Source: Tetradesmus obliquus (Eukaryota; Chlorophyta; Chlorophyceae; Sphaeropleales; Scenedesmaceae). Taken from it: a DNA stretch of 64,000 nt. The DNA is taken from contig CP126197.1 in the NCBI GenBank assembly GCA_030272155.1, positions 2,604,001 to 2,668,000 on the forward strand. The letters are read 5' to 3'. The notes below the pieces were generated by a model. It did no database searches. It was given only the letters and a program-made list of their open reading frames with translations, and was not told where the DNA came from. This document shows positions 45,412 through 56,997 of this stretch, piece by piece; positions within the stretch are counted from its first letter, which is position 1, and each line of letters begins with the position of its first letter. The position numbers were made by a program, and so were the translations under genes.

Positions 45412-48207
45412 ATGCTGCTGCATATCTTCTGCTTCGCCTTGGCCGTGTGGCCGGGTGCTGTGCACAACTTAGGGGCAGCAGCACAAACCACGGCACAAAG
45501 AAACATACTGCCTGCTGCTGCTGGCGGACGAGCTGGTGCCACCACCACAGCGGTGAATGGGAGGACATTCAGCAACACGCGCATCTTGGGGCAGGTAAGC
45601 TTGCATCACAGATCAAGCCAACAGTGAATATAACCATCGTTTATGCACATTTATATCTGCTAGAATACAGTATCACCCCTCAGGCACCCACGCCATGGTG
45701 TGTGTGCCGTGCATCGGGAGGCAGCAGCAGCTACACCAGCCTGTTGTACCAGCAGCAGAGTCGATCACCTTCCCAGATCATTGGCTACCACATGGCAACA
45801 GCAGCAGAGTCGATCACCTTCCCAGATCATTGGCTACCGCATGGCAACAAGCCTTGCACAGTGTGACACAGCTACTGTACGCACTTACCGCAACTGATCT
45901 GATCAAGGGCTTAAGCCAGGCAAAGCTTTGCCAGGACTGCAGCCGCACTTGCCTCTATGTCTGTGAGGGCAGCCATGCTCCTGCTGCTTCAAAGGTGCCT
46001 TTGACACGCCAGCGCCGCCAATGTCACTGCTCGCTGCTGCTGCTGCTACTGCTACTGCTGCTGCAGGTCTTGGTGTTGGATGTGGGCAGCCTGCATGCGC
46101 CTGAGCCAGCCACGCCAGGCACAGAGGCAGCAGCCGCTGCAGCAGCCAACCCAGAAGCCACAGCAGCCGCGGGCCTGTACATAAAGTCGGTGCAGGAGTG
46201 CTCGCTGCACTGCGCGCTGCTGCCCGGCTGCAACGCGTTCAGCTACTGCAGCACCACCACGGGCTGCGGTGCAGGCTGCGCAGAATGGGCTGCGCAACAC
46301 CCGCCAGGTGAACATCTGAAGTTGTCGGGCTGCTGTGACAGGGGGCGTGAGACAGGCAGCACATACGCGCCGTGTATTGTCAAGCTGTGAATTGCTTGGT
46401 CCACCTGGGGGGGTTTTGATGCAGCGTGCACCCCAGCTGCCTTTGACGGCGTACCCAGCCGCACTCCTGCATGCTGTGTATGGCAAGCGTGGGCGGCTGG
46501 CTGTGTGCAACTCCAACCACTGCTCCGCCACAATGGTTGCAGCAGAGCCCGATGGTTGAGGCTGTACGCCGTAGTGTGTGCCTCTCACTGCAGCAGCACC
46601 CAGTGTGAGTCCCTGTTTCGGTGAGCATGCAGGCAGCAGATCTCATTCATGCGCCATTGCCGCTGCCCTTCTTTGCCTGCTGTGTTGCAGTGAACGCCAC
46701 TGGCGGCGTCAAGGGTGATGCCAGCAGCTATTGGGTGCAGCTGCCCATCACAGGTGGGCCGGACAATGCTCAGCAATAGAGGCTCTAATGCACTTGCATA
46801 AAACAGCCAGTAATGCGCAGTCCAGCAAAACGGGCCTTCAAGCGGTTGCAGGCAACCGGCCAGCATGGCAGCCTGGTGCTGTATGATGCCCACAACCTTG
46901 TTGCACTGTGTTGCCTTTGATCGCTAGCTGTTGCAGAATTAGCAATGACACACGGCCGGGACACCCCCCTGTATACGACAAATAAGACACGGCTCGACAC
47001 GGTGAGCCGGGGAGTCCCCTGCTGCCGCCAAACACGCTGTGACGTGTTTCGGCGTGGCGCACAACGGCCGTGCTGGGACACACGAATACAAGAACGTACA
47101 CGTGTTCTAAGAACAGAGGCTCGTGCTGCTGTGTGCAGGCTTTGGCCCCTTCCTGCCCAAGGGCAGCAGCGGCTGCCATCCTAGCGGCGGCTGGCCGTAC
47201 GGCATGTGCTCCCTGGCTGCAGTGGAGGACCCTGCTGATGCTGTCATCCTTGCACAGGGTGCTGCAGGAGCAGGTGAGCCTGCAGCAGCAGCAACAGCTT
47301 GAAATAACCCGACTGCTGCCTGCTTGCCATGTAGTCTCTTGGCCTGCTGTTACTTTGTGACTGGCACTGCTGCTGGCACTGCAGTCACTGCCGACGGTCG
47401 TGTTTGCAACGCCTCCAAATGATTATCCTCAGCAGCCGATGGCACGATGATGCGGCTCGTTGTGCACACCCTTTGTCCAGTGCACAGGCAGCCGCCAAAG
47501 CCTACCAGGGAACTCACCGCCACAACTCACCTGCCTGCACTGCGCTGCCGCGGCACCTGTGCTCCTCTATGACACTTGTACCTGCTGCCAGGCTGGGTGT
47601 CTGGCGTGTTCACGCTGCCACCCGCCTGCACTGGCAGCTCTGCACGAGCCTGTGAGTCATGTGCTGGCGGGGCCAACGTGACTGGCTGCCTGGCCTGTGT
47701 GAACAGCACGCAGCAGGACGCTGCCAGCCTGGCCATCCGTGGCGTGTCAAACCTGCGGCAGCCTCAGGTGCGCTGCAATACAATTTGGTCGAAAGGTCTT
47801 TTACAATACATCTGCTATATGTGCATTTACCATATAGATATGTCATTTTAGATCTCAGGATTGAACCCTACCTCAGGCACAAGCCCTGCGGCAGCCTCGG
47901 GTGCGCTGCACATCGTGTGAAGGACAATTGTAGTCAGTAGATGCATGGCTAAGCACATGCAAGCAATGCTGTACCATGGTGTGGGAGCAGCAGTAGAAGC
48001 CATACTGGCTGGTGACGTGGTGTGCTGTGGCTTGATCCTTACTCTGGAGGTATTTCACAGAGCCATTTGATGTGGTTTTAGAATAGTGTACATCAGGGTG
48101 CGCCCCTTGGCAATGGCGCACAGGCGCTGTCCGTATCAAGCAGACACTGTGCAAGTGCCTAAAACACACCAGCTACATGTGCCCCATGCACCATATACCA
48201 TACCCTG

Positions 48208-48238
<31 letters not shown>

Positions 48239-48522
48239 GCCGCAGGACGGCTGCCGCAGCTGCTACAACAGCCGTGCGCCTGATGCGTGCATGGCATGCC
48301 TAGCCAACGACACACTGCCCTGCCACAGGTGTCCTGCTGAGGTAAGGGTGAATATGCAGCAGCAGCAGTAGCAGCAGCAGCAGCAAGTGACAGACCTCCG
48401 CCCGGCGCTGAGTCGTTGCACATGCAGAGAAGACGCAGCCCAACAGTCTTGAGCTGCTACACGCTGCAGCTGTCAGGGTGACAGGACAGCGCTGGCTCGT
48501 GCAAGTTGCACACTACATGCCA

Positions 48523-48556
<34 letters not shown>

Positions 48557-49332
48557 ACGGCAGGCTGTTGCGCCCACCGCAGACATGGACGCGTGCATCC
48601 CCTGCCTGAAGCAGCACGGCATCGCCCTTGCCAGCAGCTGCAGCAGCTGCGCACAGTCCAGCCAGCCGCAGCAGTGCACCGCCTGCCTCGCCAGCGCTGC
48701 AAAGAACTTCTGTGAGAACAGGCCCAAGTCGGGCAACTCTTCACAGCCGTTCAATGTGTCTGCAGCTGGGGATGATGAGCCAGGCAGCGGGCAATGCATT
48801 GGTGTGACGTCGCCCATCTGCCGGCTGTGCGTGGAGCGCTCCAACCAGAGAGACATGTGAGCCTGCTGGTGGTGTGAAAGGACGATGTTATACAGTAAAC
48901 TATGAATAGAGAATGCTTTGTTGCCAACCTTCAGTGAAGGTTGGCGAACAAGCATTTTTCATACATAGTTTGCTTGAAGCAAAGCTGATGTGCCACAGAG
49001 GTTTTTGGCAGGTCGCCCTGGTTGCCACTTGCTATGCACTACCCAACTGCCTCGGCTAAGCTTGGGCACACATTCTTATTGACTCTAAAAGCAAATCGTC
49101 AAGCCACCTCGGCCCAAGCTGGACTCCGTGCATCAGCAGCGTGCCCAGAGACACATTCATAGACACATCTTTACACCACCAACAAGCGCACAGCCTTGCA
49201 AGGCCTGTGGGACAAACTTGAGGCACATATCCATGCTCACAGCAGCCACTGCTATGCCAATGCAGACAAACCCGGTGGGCCATACTGCATGAGTTCCGTG
49301 TGCATGCGGTCAGTGCGCTGTCATCACTGCCC

Positions 49333-49417
<85 letters not shown>

Positions 49418-49767
49418 GCTGCAGGTGCCTGGCCTGCAGCAGTGCGGAGCGTTACAGCGCCGACTGCGAATACTGCGCACTGGAAGCAGACCCAGCCGCT
49501 GCTGCAGCCTGCTACAACTGCAGCGCCAGCCTGCAAAGCAGCAACGGCACCAGCCAAGCCTTCTGCTCCGGCTGCCTGAGCCTGACAGATTTGGAAGATA
49601 AGCAGCAGTGCCTGCAGTGCCTGGCGTCCCCTGCTGTCAGCAGCGGGGCAAAGCAGTGGTGCCTGGGGTGTGCGAATGCGGACAACAAGGGTGGCTGCTT
49701 TGAGTGTTTGAAGCGGCAGCTGAACAGCACTGAGGCATACAGGGCAAGGTGCCTGGTCCGACGCTGA
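45412..49767 (+). CDS. Secreted Cys-rich protein with PAN-like region (8 exons)
   Basis: Exons 45412-45594, 46067-46307, 46691-46753, 47139-47273, 47592-47767, 48246-48341, 48564-48856, 49425-49767; phases agree, 509 residues. The N-terminus MLLHIFCFALAVWPGAVHNL is a signal peptide. Around residues 98-135, CSLHCALLPGCNAFSYCSTT with further Cys resembles an algal PAN/Apple-type module. The rest is a ladder of short CxxC-type units (ACESCAGGANVTGCLACV, CRSCYNSRAPDACMACLAND, ACIPCLKQHG, CLACSSAERYSADCEYC, CLQCLASP) with N-glycosylation sites (NVT, NST, NDT, NCS). No membrane anchor is seen, so cell-wall or extracellular placement is inferred. Its role is unknown. Four introns end in CTG runs. 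Confidence 0.78.
45751..45848 (+). repeat. 49-bp tandem duplication in intron 1 of the Cys-rich gene
   Basis: Two copies of a 49-bp unit containing GTCGATCACCTTCCCAGATC, differing by about one base, so recent. Confidence 0.9.
47872..47912 (+). repeat. Echo of Cys-rich gene exon 5 end
   Basis: Repeats CTGCGGCAGCCTC-GGTGCGCTGCA from the exon 5 donor border (47752-47776) about 130 bp downstream. Confidence 0.7.
48356..48556 (+). repeat. CAG/CTG-bracketed intron 6 of the Cys-rich gene
   Basis: CAG units at 48356-48384 follow the donor at 48342 and CTG units at 48525-48556 precede the acceptor at 48563. Confidence 0.88.
48897..48971. repeat. 75-bp imperfect inverted repeat (hairpin) in intron 7
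   Basis: Two 37-nt arms around a single central base at 48934. 30 of 37 positions match, including a perfect 11-bp inner stem (CCAACCTTCA side) and an 8-bp outer stem (AAACTATG). It is either a short MITE relic or a hairpin RNA precursor in sense with the host gene. Confidence 0.85.
49334..49414 (+). repeat. (CTG)27 run before the last exon of the Cys-rich gene
   Basis: A long CTG microsatellite ending about 10 bases before the exon 8 acceptor at 49424. Confidence 0.95.
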
Positions 49768-52428
49768 TCGGAAGCAGACTGGTTGGTTGGTGGCTGATGC
49801 ATTGTCAGCAGGTTGTCAGCCGGTGCTTGTGCTGGCTGCCAACATAAATTTGCAAAGCAAAACTGCATGCGTGTGTAGCAGCCTGTGTATGTGTGTATGT
49901 TCTGTGCCAGGGGCTGGTGGCCAGCTTTGCCCAGGTGCCAGCTGCATGGCAGCAGCTGTCGGATGATGTTCTGCGTTGCTGAAGTGATGTTGGCGATGCA
50001 AACTGAACCCTGCTTTAGTTCAAACTGGGCAGCGCTACGTCATTGCAGTGATATGCCAACACCTGGTGTGCCACCATGATCAGCACAGTGCTGCTTGCTG
50101 TTTAAGCTACGCTTTCATGTCTGGCTAGCAGCATGGCAATGACTCATGAGCCCAATGCATCTGCATGGACATGTTTCACCTGCCAGTGGCACGGTCCTTC
50201 TGTGAGGCAGATGCTGCTGGCCCAGCGGCACTGCTGGCAGCTGTGCCCATCGCACTGGGCACAAAGCTGTGAGTGCAAGTGCGCTGCGGCTGTGGCTGGC
50301 AGGGGCATAGGCTAACAGCAGTCAAAATGCATAATGCATCATGCAAGATCACGCAGCATGACGCATACTGCACAATGCACAACAGCATACTGTGATCAGC
50401 CTGCGTGAGGGCTGCTTGCCATGTGCATGGTGCTGTCACAGCATCACTGATGCCAGTTGCTGCTATGTTTGTATTGTTCAGCACTGTTGTTTGATGAACC
50501 CGGACGGTGTTGAAGCGCCAAGGCGCTTGTCCATTGCGTTGTAAAATGACGAATTGACGTTGTGCAGGGCGGGGCGGGAGGGGGCCGTTCCTCACGCCAC
50601 AGAGAAGCATTGTACAAGCATCTACCTTCCGTTGTTTGGGTGGTCGGCTGCAGCATCTGGCGGTGCCCTCAATGCTAGTGACTCAGTTGCTGCCACTGGC
50701 GGAGCCAGCCCAGCATGCTGCCGCACTCGTGGTAGAGGTGTTCACATGGCGATGATTGTTGGTGTGTTGTCGTCAAGAAAAGTTGTAAAGTCACACTGCG
50801 TGAACAGTGCGCGCAAGTACGCCTATGTATTGGCACGTGTACGTAGTTGCAGGCGCACCCGCCTGTGGTCACCAGTGGTCAGCAGAACCCTACTGTCAAT
50901 AGCAAATGGTTGCAGCAGTTTGGTCTTCATGGCGGATAGTTACGCTGCCAGTGCACTGACAAGCATGTTGAGACATTCACACGGCCTGTGCCATGGCTGT
51001 GCCATGGCTGCGCCATATGCAATGGGCAGGTGACGTGCAAAACTGATGTCGGTCAACGTTGACGGCAGTTTACCAGAGCTGAAGTGGCGGCCATGTGTCT
51101 ACTGTGCTTCCAGCAGAACATGCATGTGCAGAGGCATGCAGCAGCGCTTGCTTGGGGACGGGTGGGGCGGTGTGAGACCTCACTTGCAAGCATGCACTGC
51201 TGTTTTTTTGTTACCAGGGGGGACGCAACATAACTGGCTAGTTACACGCAGCAGTCAGGCGAACCTGATTGCAGGGGGCACTGCGCCTGCACTGCTGCAG
51301 CAGCAGCTGTTCCTGTCAACATCTGCACACCTGCTAGCTGGGCGCTGCGTCAGGGCCTGCATGAGCATGTGGGCTTGCAGCTGCCCCCGAAGATATACGC
51401 TTCACTGCCAGTGAACAAAACGGTTGATTTCCTTTCAGTGGAGGTGCTAATAGATGCAGCCAACTTGCAGTGCCGCGTCCACAGCCCCCCATGCAAATCC
51501 ACCTGGCGTTAACTTGGCCAGTCACTGAGTGTTGTGTCGAGTTGAGCTGTAGCAGTTCCATGCACACGCTGCTGTTGAGGACAGCAATTGAAGGCAGCAG
51601 GTAAAGGAGTGTAACAGTAATTATGCCAGTTCGCACAGCGCTGGTTGCAGGCATTACATGTATAAAACCGCGAGCCCCCTCACCTGACTCAGCACTAGCC
51701 TGTGCAAAGGCACTACTGCAAACCGCAGCAGACCCAGAACCCACGCCACGCCACAGACTTATATCTGCACGTACTTCTTGCAGCTCGTAAACGAGTATTC
51801 TTCTGTCACTGTTCTGCAGTTTGCAGTTGTACTGCCATCTGCTGAGCTGGCGGCATGGAAGGTGGCATAGCATCATACACTCTCATCTCAGCGCAGTAGA
51901 TCACGCTCAAAATGCAATGAGTATTAGACGTTGGTCGCCATTCTGTTCTGCAATGTGCAAGCAGCAGCAGCAGCAGCAGTGACAGCAGCAGTGCATCCTG
52001 TGTGATGCTTGAGCCTGCCTCATAGGCTGCGGCAGCATAAGAACTGCTTGCAAGACGCGCACAGCGCTGTAAAATGCTCCGATCAGCACATTACCGCTAT
52101 GCTGTGCCCACTGTGCCATACACATGGGACACAACAAGCAGCTGCTGTTATAGTGTGACAGGGGTTCAGCAGTTTCCCTGCTTTCGTACTTGTTGGTTGC
52201 GTGGCCGCCCATTGGAAGCAAAGCAGTTGCGTCGAGTTTGATTTGACGGGTGCATGAAACGCAGCAGCTGTGTGCGTGCGAGACACTGTCGAACTGCTGC
52301 TTTGGCGTGGCCCTCCTTCGTGTGCATGCATCAGCTGAGGTCTTTTTCAAAACGATGAAGCGCTGGAGATCAAGTCATTTGTCTGTGTAGTTGACTGAGC
52401 CCATAGAGCCTGCATATAGCTAGCAATC
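49768..52428. other. 2.7-kb intergenic stretch, no gene seen
   Basis: No exon chain could be supported on either strand. A TGTAA at 50540-50544 is a distant poly(A) candidate for the Cys-rich gene. The last few hundred bases should hold the promoter of the phosphatase gene. Confidence 0.45.
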
Positions 52429-54285
52429 ATGGGTGCATACTTGTCTACCCCTGTCACGGACAAAGAGGTCTTCGAAGGGCAGGGGCAGTCCATCAACTAT
52501 GGTGGGGGCTCCATGCAGGGCTGGAGGCGCACCATGGAAGACGCCCACATCGCCGAGGTGGGGCTGTCGGGGGACCCAGGCTGTGCCATCTTCGGCGTCT
52601 TCGACGGCCACGGCGGGGCAGAGGTCGCCAAGTTCTGCCAGAAGTACCTGTCTCAGGAGGTGCAGAACCTAGAGCAGTTCGGGGCGGGTGCCGTCGAGGA
52701 CTCCCTGATCCAGGTCTTCCACCGCATGGATGACATGCTGCGCGATCACAAATACGCCGAGGAGCTGGAGCAGCTGAAGACCAAGGACGATGCAGACGAT
52801 GAGGAAAGCCGCGCTGAGGGCGACGGGGACAGTGCCATGTCCATGGACGCCCTGGAGATGATCAAGCGGGTCTTCCAAATCAAACGCTGGCAGGGGGAGC
52901 AGCCCGCAGGCTCAGACGGCAGCAGCGCTGGCACAGCAGAGGGTGAGGACAGCTTGGCTTCAGAGGCAGCAGCAGGAGGCAGCAGCGGCGCCGCAGCAGG
53001 CTCCAGCGGCAACGGCAGCGGCAGCAGCGCAGCAGCGCCGCCGCGTGTCATCGAGCCTGCTGACTCGCGCGTGCAGGCAGGCTGCACAGCTGTGGTTGCG
53101 GTCAAGTACGGCAACGAGCTGTTTGTTGCCAACGCTGGTGACTCGCGGGGCGTGCTGTGCCGCGGGGGCCAGGCAGTGGCGCTGTCAGAAGACCACAAGC
53201 CAGCACATGAAGTGGAGCGCAACCGCATCCTCAACGCAGGTGGGCCAGGATTGCAGGTCAAGGCTTTGGTAGCTTTGTCTGATGCATCTTGGATCTTGCA
53301 GCTGAAAAAGTTGCAGCTGGGCAGGGCAAGGGAACCGGGGAGTGTGAGCTGGGTGGTGGAGCGTCAACAGCAACAGCAGTAGGGTGAGTGGCGCCAGCAC
53401 AGCTGTGGTCCGTGCGGCAGGTCAGGTGTTTTGGGGCAGTGTGATGTGCCGCACGTCGAGCAGCGTCACTGCAGCAGCAGGCCTGTACACAAGGTAGAAG
53501 CTGCAGCCTTGCTCTGAAGCTGTAGGGCTGCATGTTAGCAGGGCTGTCACATGGCTGTGTCAGGGTCATCAAGGAAGCAGTGCATCCCAGCAGCAGCAGG
53601 CTGGTTCGCTTGCAATTATGGCATGGGCATATGGCTTGGCCAAAGTGCGGTGCTTTTTGGGGGAGTGATGCAGTGGTGCTTAGTGTTACTGTAATAATGT
53701 TGCAAGCAGTGCTGCTTTCCTGCAAGCAGCAGGTTGCCAGCCAGACACAGCAGTTGCACGCAATGCGTCCTGGCTGCATCTGCAGGGCACCCCGCGTGTG
53801 CCTGCTCCACTTCCCCTCTTTCCAAACCACTTCCCATCTTTCCAAACACCACCATCACAGCTTTCTCACTCTGCATGCTACCTCTTGCGCCTGCAGGCGG
53901 CTTCCTGAGCGAGATCGGCGGCGTGTGCCGCGTGAACGGCAACCTCAACCTCAGCCGCGCCATCGGGGACCTCAAGTACAAGGGCAACAATGAGCTGCCG
54001 CCCAAGGACCAGATCATCACTGCGCAGCCAGACGTGCGCCGCATCGCACTCAAGCCAGAAGACAGCTTCTTTGTGCTTGCTTGCGATGGCGTGTGGGATG
54101 TGATGAGCAACCAGGAGTGTGTGGACTTCATCTCCAAGCGGCTTGCAGGAGGCGATAAGCCTGCAGATGCGGCGTGCGCGCTGCTGGATGCGTGCCTTGC
54201 AGGAGACCCCAAGGCCGCGCGCGGTGTTGGGTGTGACAACATGACGGTGATTGTGGTGCAGCTGGAGCACCATGCTAGCTCCTGA
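52429..54285 (+). CDS. PP2C-type protein phosphatase (2 exons)
   Basis: Exons 52429-53239 and 53897-54285, in phase, 399 residues. The signature motifs of metal-dependent Ser/Thr phosphatases (PPM/PP2C, EC 3.1.3.16) are all present in order: SMQGWRRTMEDAH, IFGVFDGHGGAEVAKF (metal-binding Asp), AGCTAVVAV, LFVANAGDSRGVLCRGG, SEDHKP, VNGNLNLSRAIGDLKYK, FVLACDGVWDVMSNQE and GCDNMTVIVV. The N-terminus MGAYLSTP fits N-myristoylation and hence membrane attachment. An acidic and Gly/Ser/Ala-rich insertion of about 90 residues (about 115-205) splits the catalytic domain between the first metal motif and AGCTAVV, similar in place to some plant PP2Cs. It appears intact, and its targets are unknown. Confidence 0.93.
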
Positions 54286-56997
54286 CTGGCACGCCTGCTG
54301 CCCAGCCGCTCGCTGGCAGGGGTAGGAGCCCTGGTGAATGGGCTGCTGCTGCTGCACTGGGCGATGGCTTGCAAACGGTAGCCCCTGCTGAGGCATGCTA
54401 AGGCATGCTGATGTGTGTGCATTCGTGCGCTGCATCGGTGCACATATGCTTGGCGGGGCTGCGTTTGCCGCTTCTGCTGCTGTAACAGCGTGTTTGGTGA
54501 TGTGTGTTTGTATGTTGCTGCTCGGAGGAGGTGCTGGTGGCACGTGGGCAAAGCAACCTGCTGCAGGGGTTTTGCTGGTGGTTTTGAGGTGTGGCTGCAG
54601 CTGCCATAATTCATTCAAAGCAGTGCTGTTGTTTGTTACACACCTGTGGTTTGTGTGATCGTGCGTGTCAGGTTGATGCCGTGGCACTTATGTAGACTAA
54701 ACCTTCAGGGCTCTCTTGTTTGTGCTGCGCTGGACAGCAGGGGTGTTGCTGATAGTCCTGTCTTTGTACCACACCCGCTACAGCTGCTGCCAGGAGCTTA
54801 TTCTAGCCGCCTGCAGCAGCAGTATCACTGGCACCACCGCTGTGCCGGCTGGTTTCAAGCGGTTCCGACAACATTGATATGTATCGTCTTCCTTTGTTGT
54901 CTCAAAAAGCGTATGTGACAAAGTATGTGTCTGGCATCCGGGCACTGCAGCCTGCAGGCCTGCCGCCTTGTCCTTGCTCAGGGGCTGTGCGGCTGTGGTG
55001 TATGTATCCCGCTGGGGGCTGTGCGACTGTGGTGTTTGGGGTTGTTTCTGGGGTGTTGAGGTGGCTGTTGCAGCAGTAGGGTGGGCAGCAGGCGATGTGT
55101 TCAAGCGTGCTAGGCATGCTTGCGGGGGTTAAGTGCCCTGTGACGCAAGGGCGTGGATGCTGTAGGGCTTGGGTGGGGCTGGGTGCGGAGTTCTGGTTGG
55201 TGTGCTGCGCAAGTGGCGACACAGCCATGCATGGCGAGGGCAGGCTTGATGCGGCGATGTGGTGATGCAGGCTGCGTGATGTTGCAACATGTGATGCATG
55301 TGACAGCAGCGCCAACTGTTGCCTAGATGTCGCACACAGTGGGAGGCTGGCTTGCCAGCCTGGCACCGGCAGTTGTCTAGCATGTAGCAAGCATCTTGCA
55401 GCATGCATGCATGGCAGTAGCGTTTCATGCGGAGTCGCAGGCTGCACACCTTGTGGCAGTGCCAGTGGCGCCAGACTCAGCGTGCTGCTTTTGGCATCCC
55501 TTGCATATGTAATCAAGGCGCATTGCTGGCAGTTGGCGTTTCATGGCGTGCACACAGCACTGACCTAGTGCTGCTGTGCAGTATGTGCATGTGTGTGGCA
55601 TTGCTCGCACTTCTCTGTGTTTGCGGCCTGCTAGGTCAGTGCATGATGCCTTTTCAGGACGGCTGATACAGCCACAAGCAGATCTGCTGGCTGTGTCAGC
55701 AGTAGCCAATAACCACGGCACCTGCCATGTTGCACTTGCATGCAGCGTGTGCAGCAGGCAAAGGCGCTGTGGCTGGCTGCTGCAGCTTGTGACAACACCT
55801 GGCACGCGGTGCTGTTGCAGTACTGCTACAGGGGCTGTGTACAGCCACTCCATTGCATGGGGCCACACACTGGCTGGTTTGTGTGGTGGTGTGTACAACT
55901 TGCGCTGCCTTGCCTGCAGTTTCCATGCAGCAGTTTGCAGGCGTCACCTTGACTGCTTCAGAGGTGGGATGTCACACTATCGCAACACTATCCGTTCTTT
56001 GCATGCATCGGTGTGCAGATGCTTTGTATCTTTTTATAATGCTATAACATCAGAGGCGAGGTAGCTAAGGGCCTTAGCATTGCTGTGCTGCCTGCAGCAC
56101 GCGTATCAACATTCAATACATTGTATGGGGTAGCACACCGCATATGTGTGATCATTGTCACCATCACAGCTGCAGGCAGTCAGGCCTTTCGGCAGGTGCA
56201 TGGTAATGGTGTGGTTGAGTTTGTGGCAGCTGGACTGGCAGCAGCTGCAGGGTCAGGACAGTATTCCACAAAGGGCAACCACGACTATTATCACTGCCTT
56301 TACATGGGTACAGCAGCTAGCAGCACCTGTAGCAGTGGAGGACATGCCATGATCCCTTCTAGCAGGGTGCTCTGTCTTGGATTTCCGCTGCTTTGGATGT
56401 CCTGTTGGTATGTATGGCCAAGCGCTGATGCCAGTACTTAAGCTTATGTAACTCATGGGTTTCTTGCCAAGCTGCCCTGTATCAGTGCTTGCCAGCTGTG
56501 GTGTGCGCTGAAGTTCAGCTATAACTGGCTCTCACTTGCCGGCTGGGATGCTGTTGCTTTGCGACTAGTGAGAGCCGTTTGTCCAGGTTCTTTACCCAAA
56601 CGAGTCCTCAACCCCTGGGCAATTCTCTGTGTGAGCTGAGATTAGCAGCCTGGCCAGTCCCTCGCAGCCCTGTAGTTCGAACATGTCAGGATCATGTCAT
56701 GATCACTGCTTGAGTACAATCCCCAGTATTTAGGGTTTCGTACTGCCCCCGCGCCGTTCTCGCTGTTGTTGAAGATGAAGTTGCAAGTCTAATAGTCAAA
56801 TACGCTATATACAGACATCCGGGACTCTCCTGCCGTCTGATCTGGCTTCAACCAATACAGACGATATCTCTCAGCCGTTGTTTGCTCGCACAACGTCTGT
56901 ATAGGCCATTCGTATTACGGAGACGCTGAATAAGGCGTGGTATCTGACGTGTGGAAGGTGTTCACCGCATCCAGCAGGCAGCAGGGGCAGCAGCAGC
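54286..56997. other. 2.7-kb intergenic stretch, no gene seen
   Basis: TGTAA at 54481-54485 is a good poly(A) candidate for the phosphatase gene (196 nt after its stop). A 10-bp inverted repeat GGCTCTCACT/AGTGAGAGCC with a 30-base loop lies at 56527-56576. The rest shows no supported exon. Confidence 0.5.

Noticed and set aside
50554-51876. Open frames upstream of the phosphatase gene on both strands
   Set aside because: No splice-compatible neighbours, no recognisable domain, and start and stop positions typical of chance frames in GC-rich DNA.
53616-54614. Minus-strand open frame (about 330 codons) opposite the phosphatase gene
   Set aside because: It is the antisense shadow of the GC-rich PP2C exon 2, has no family match, and crosses a clear plus-strand intron.
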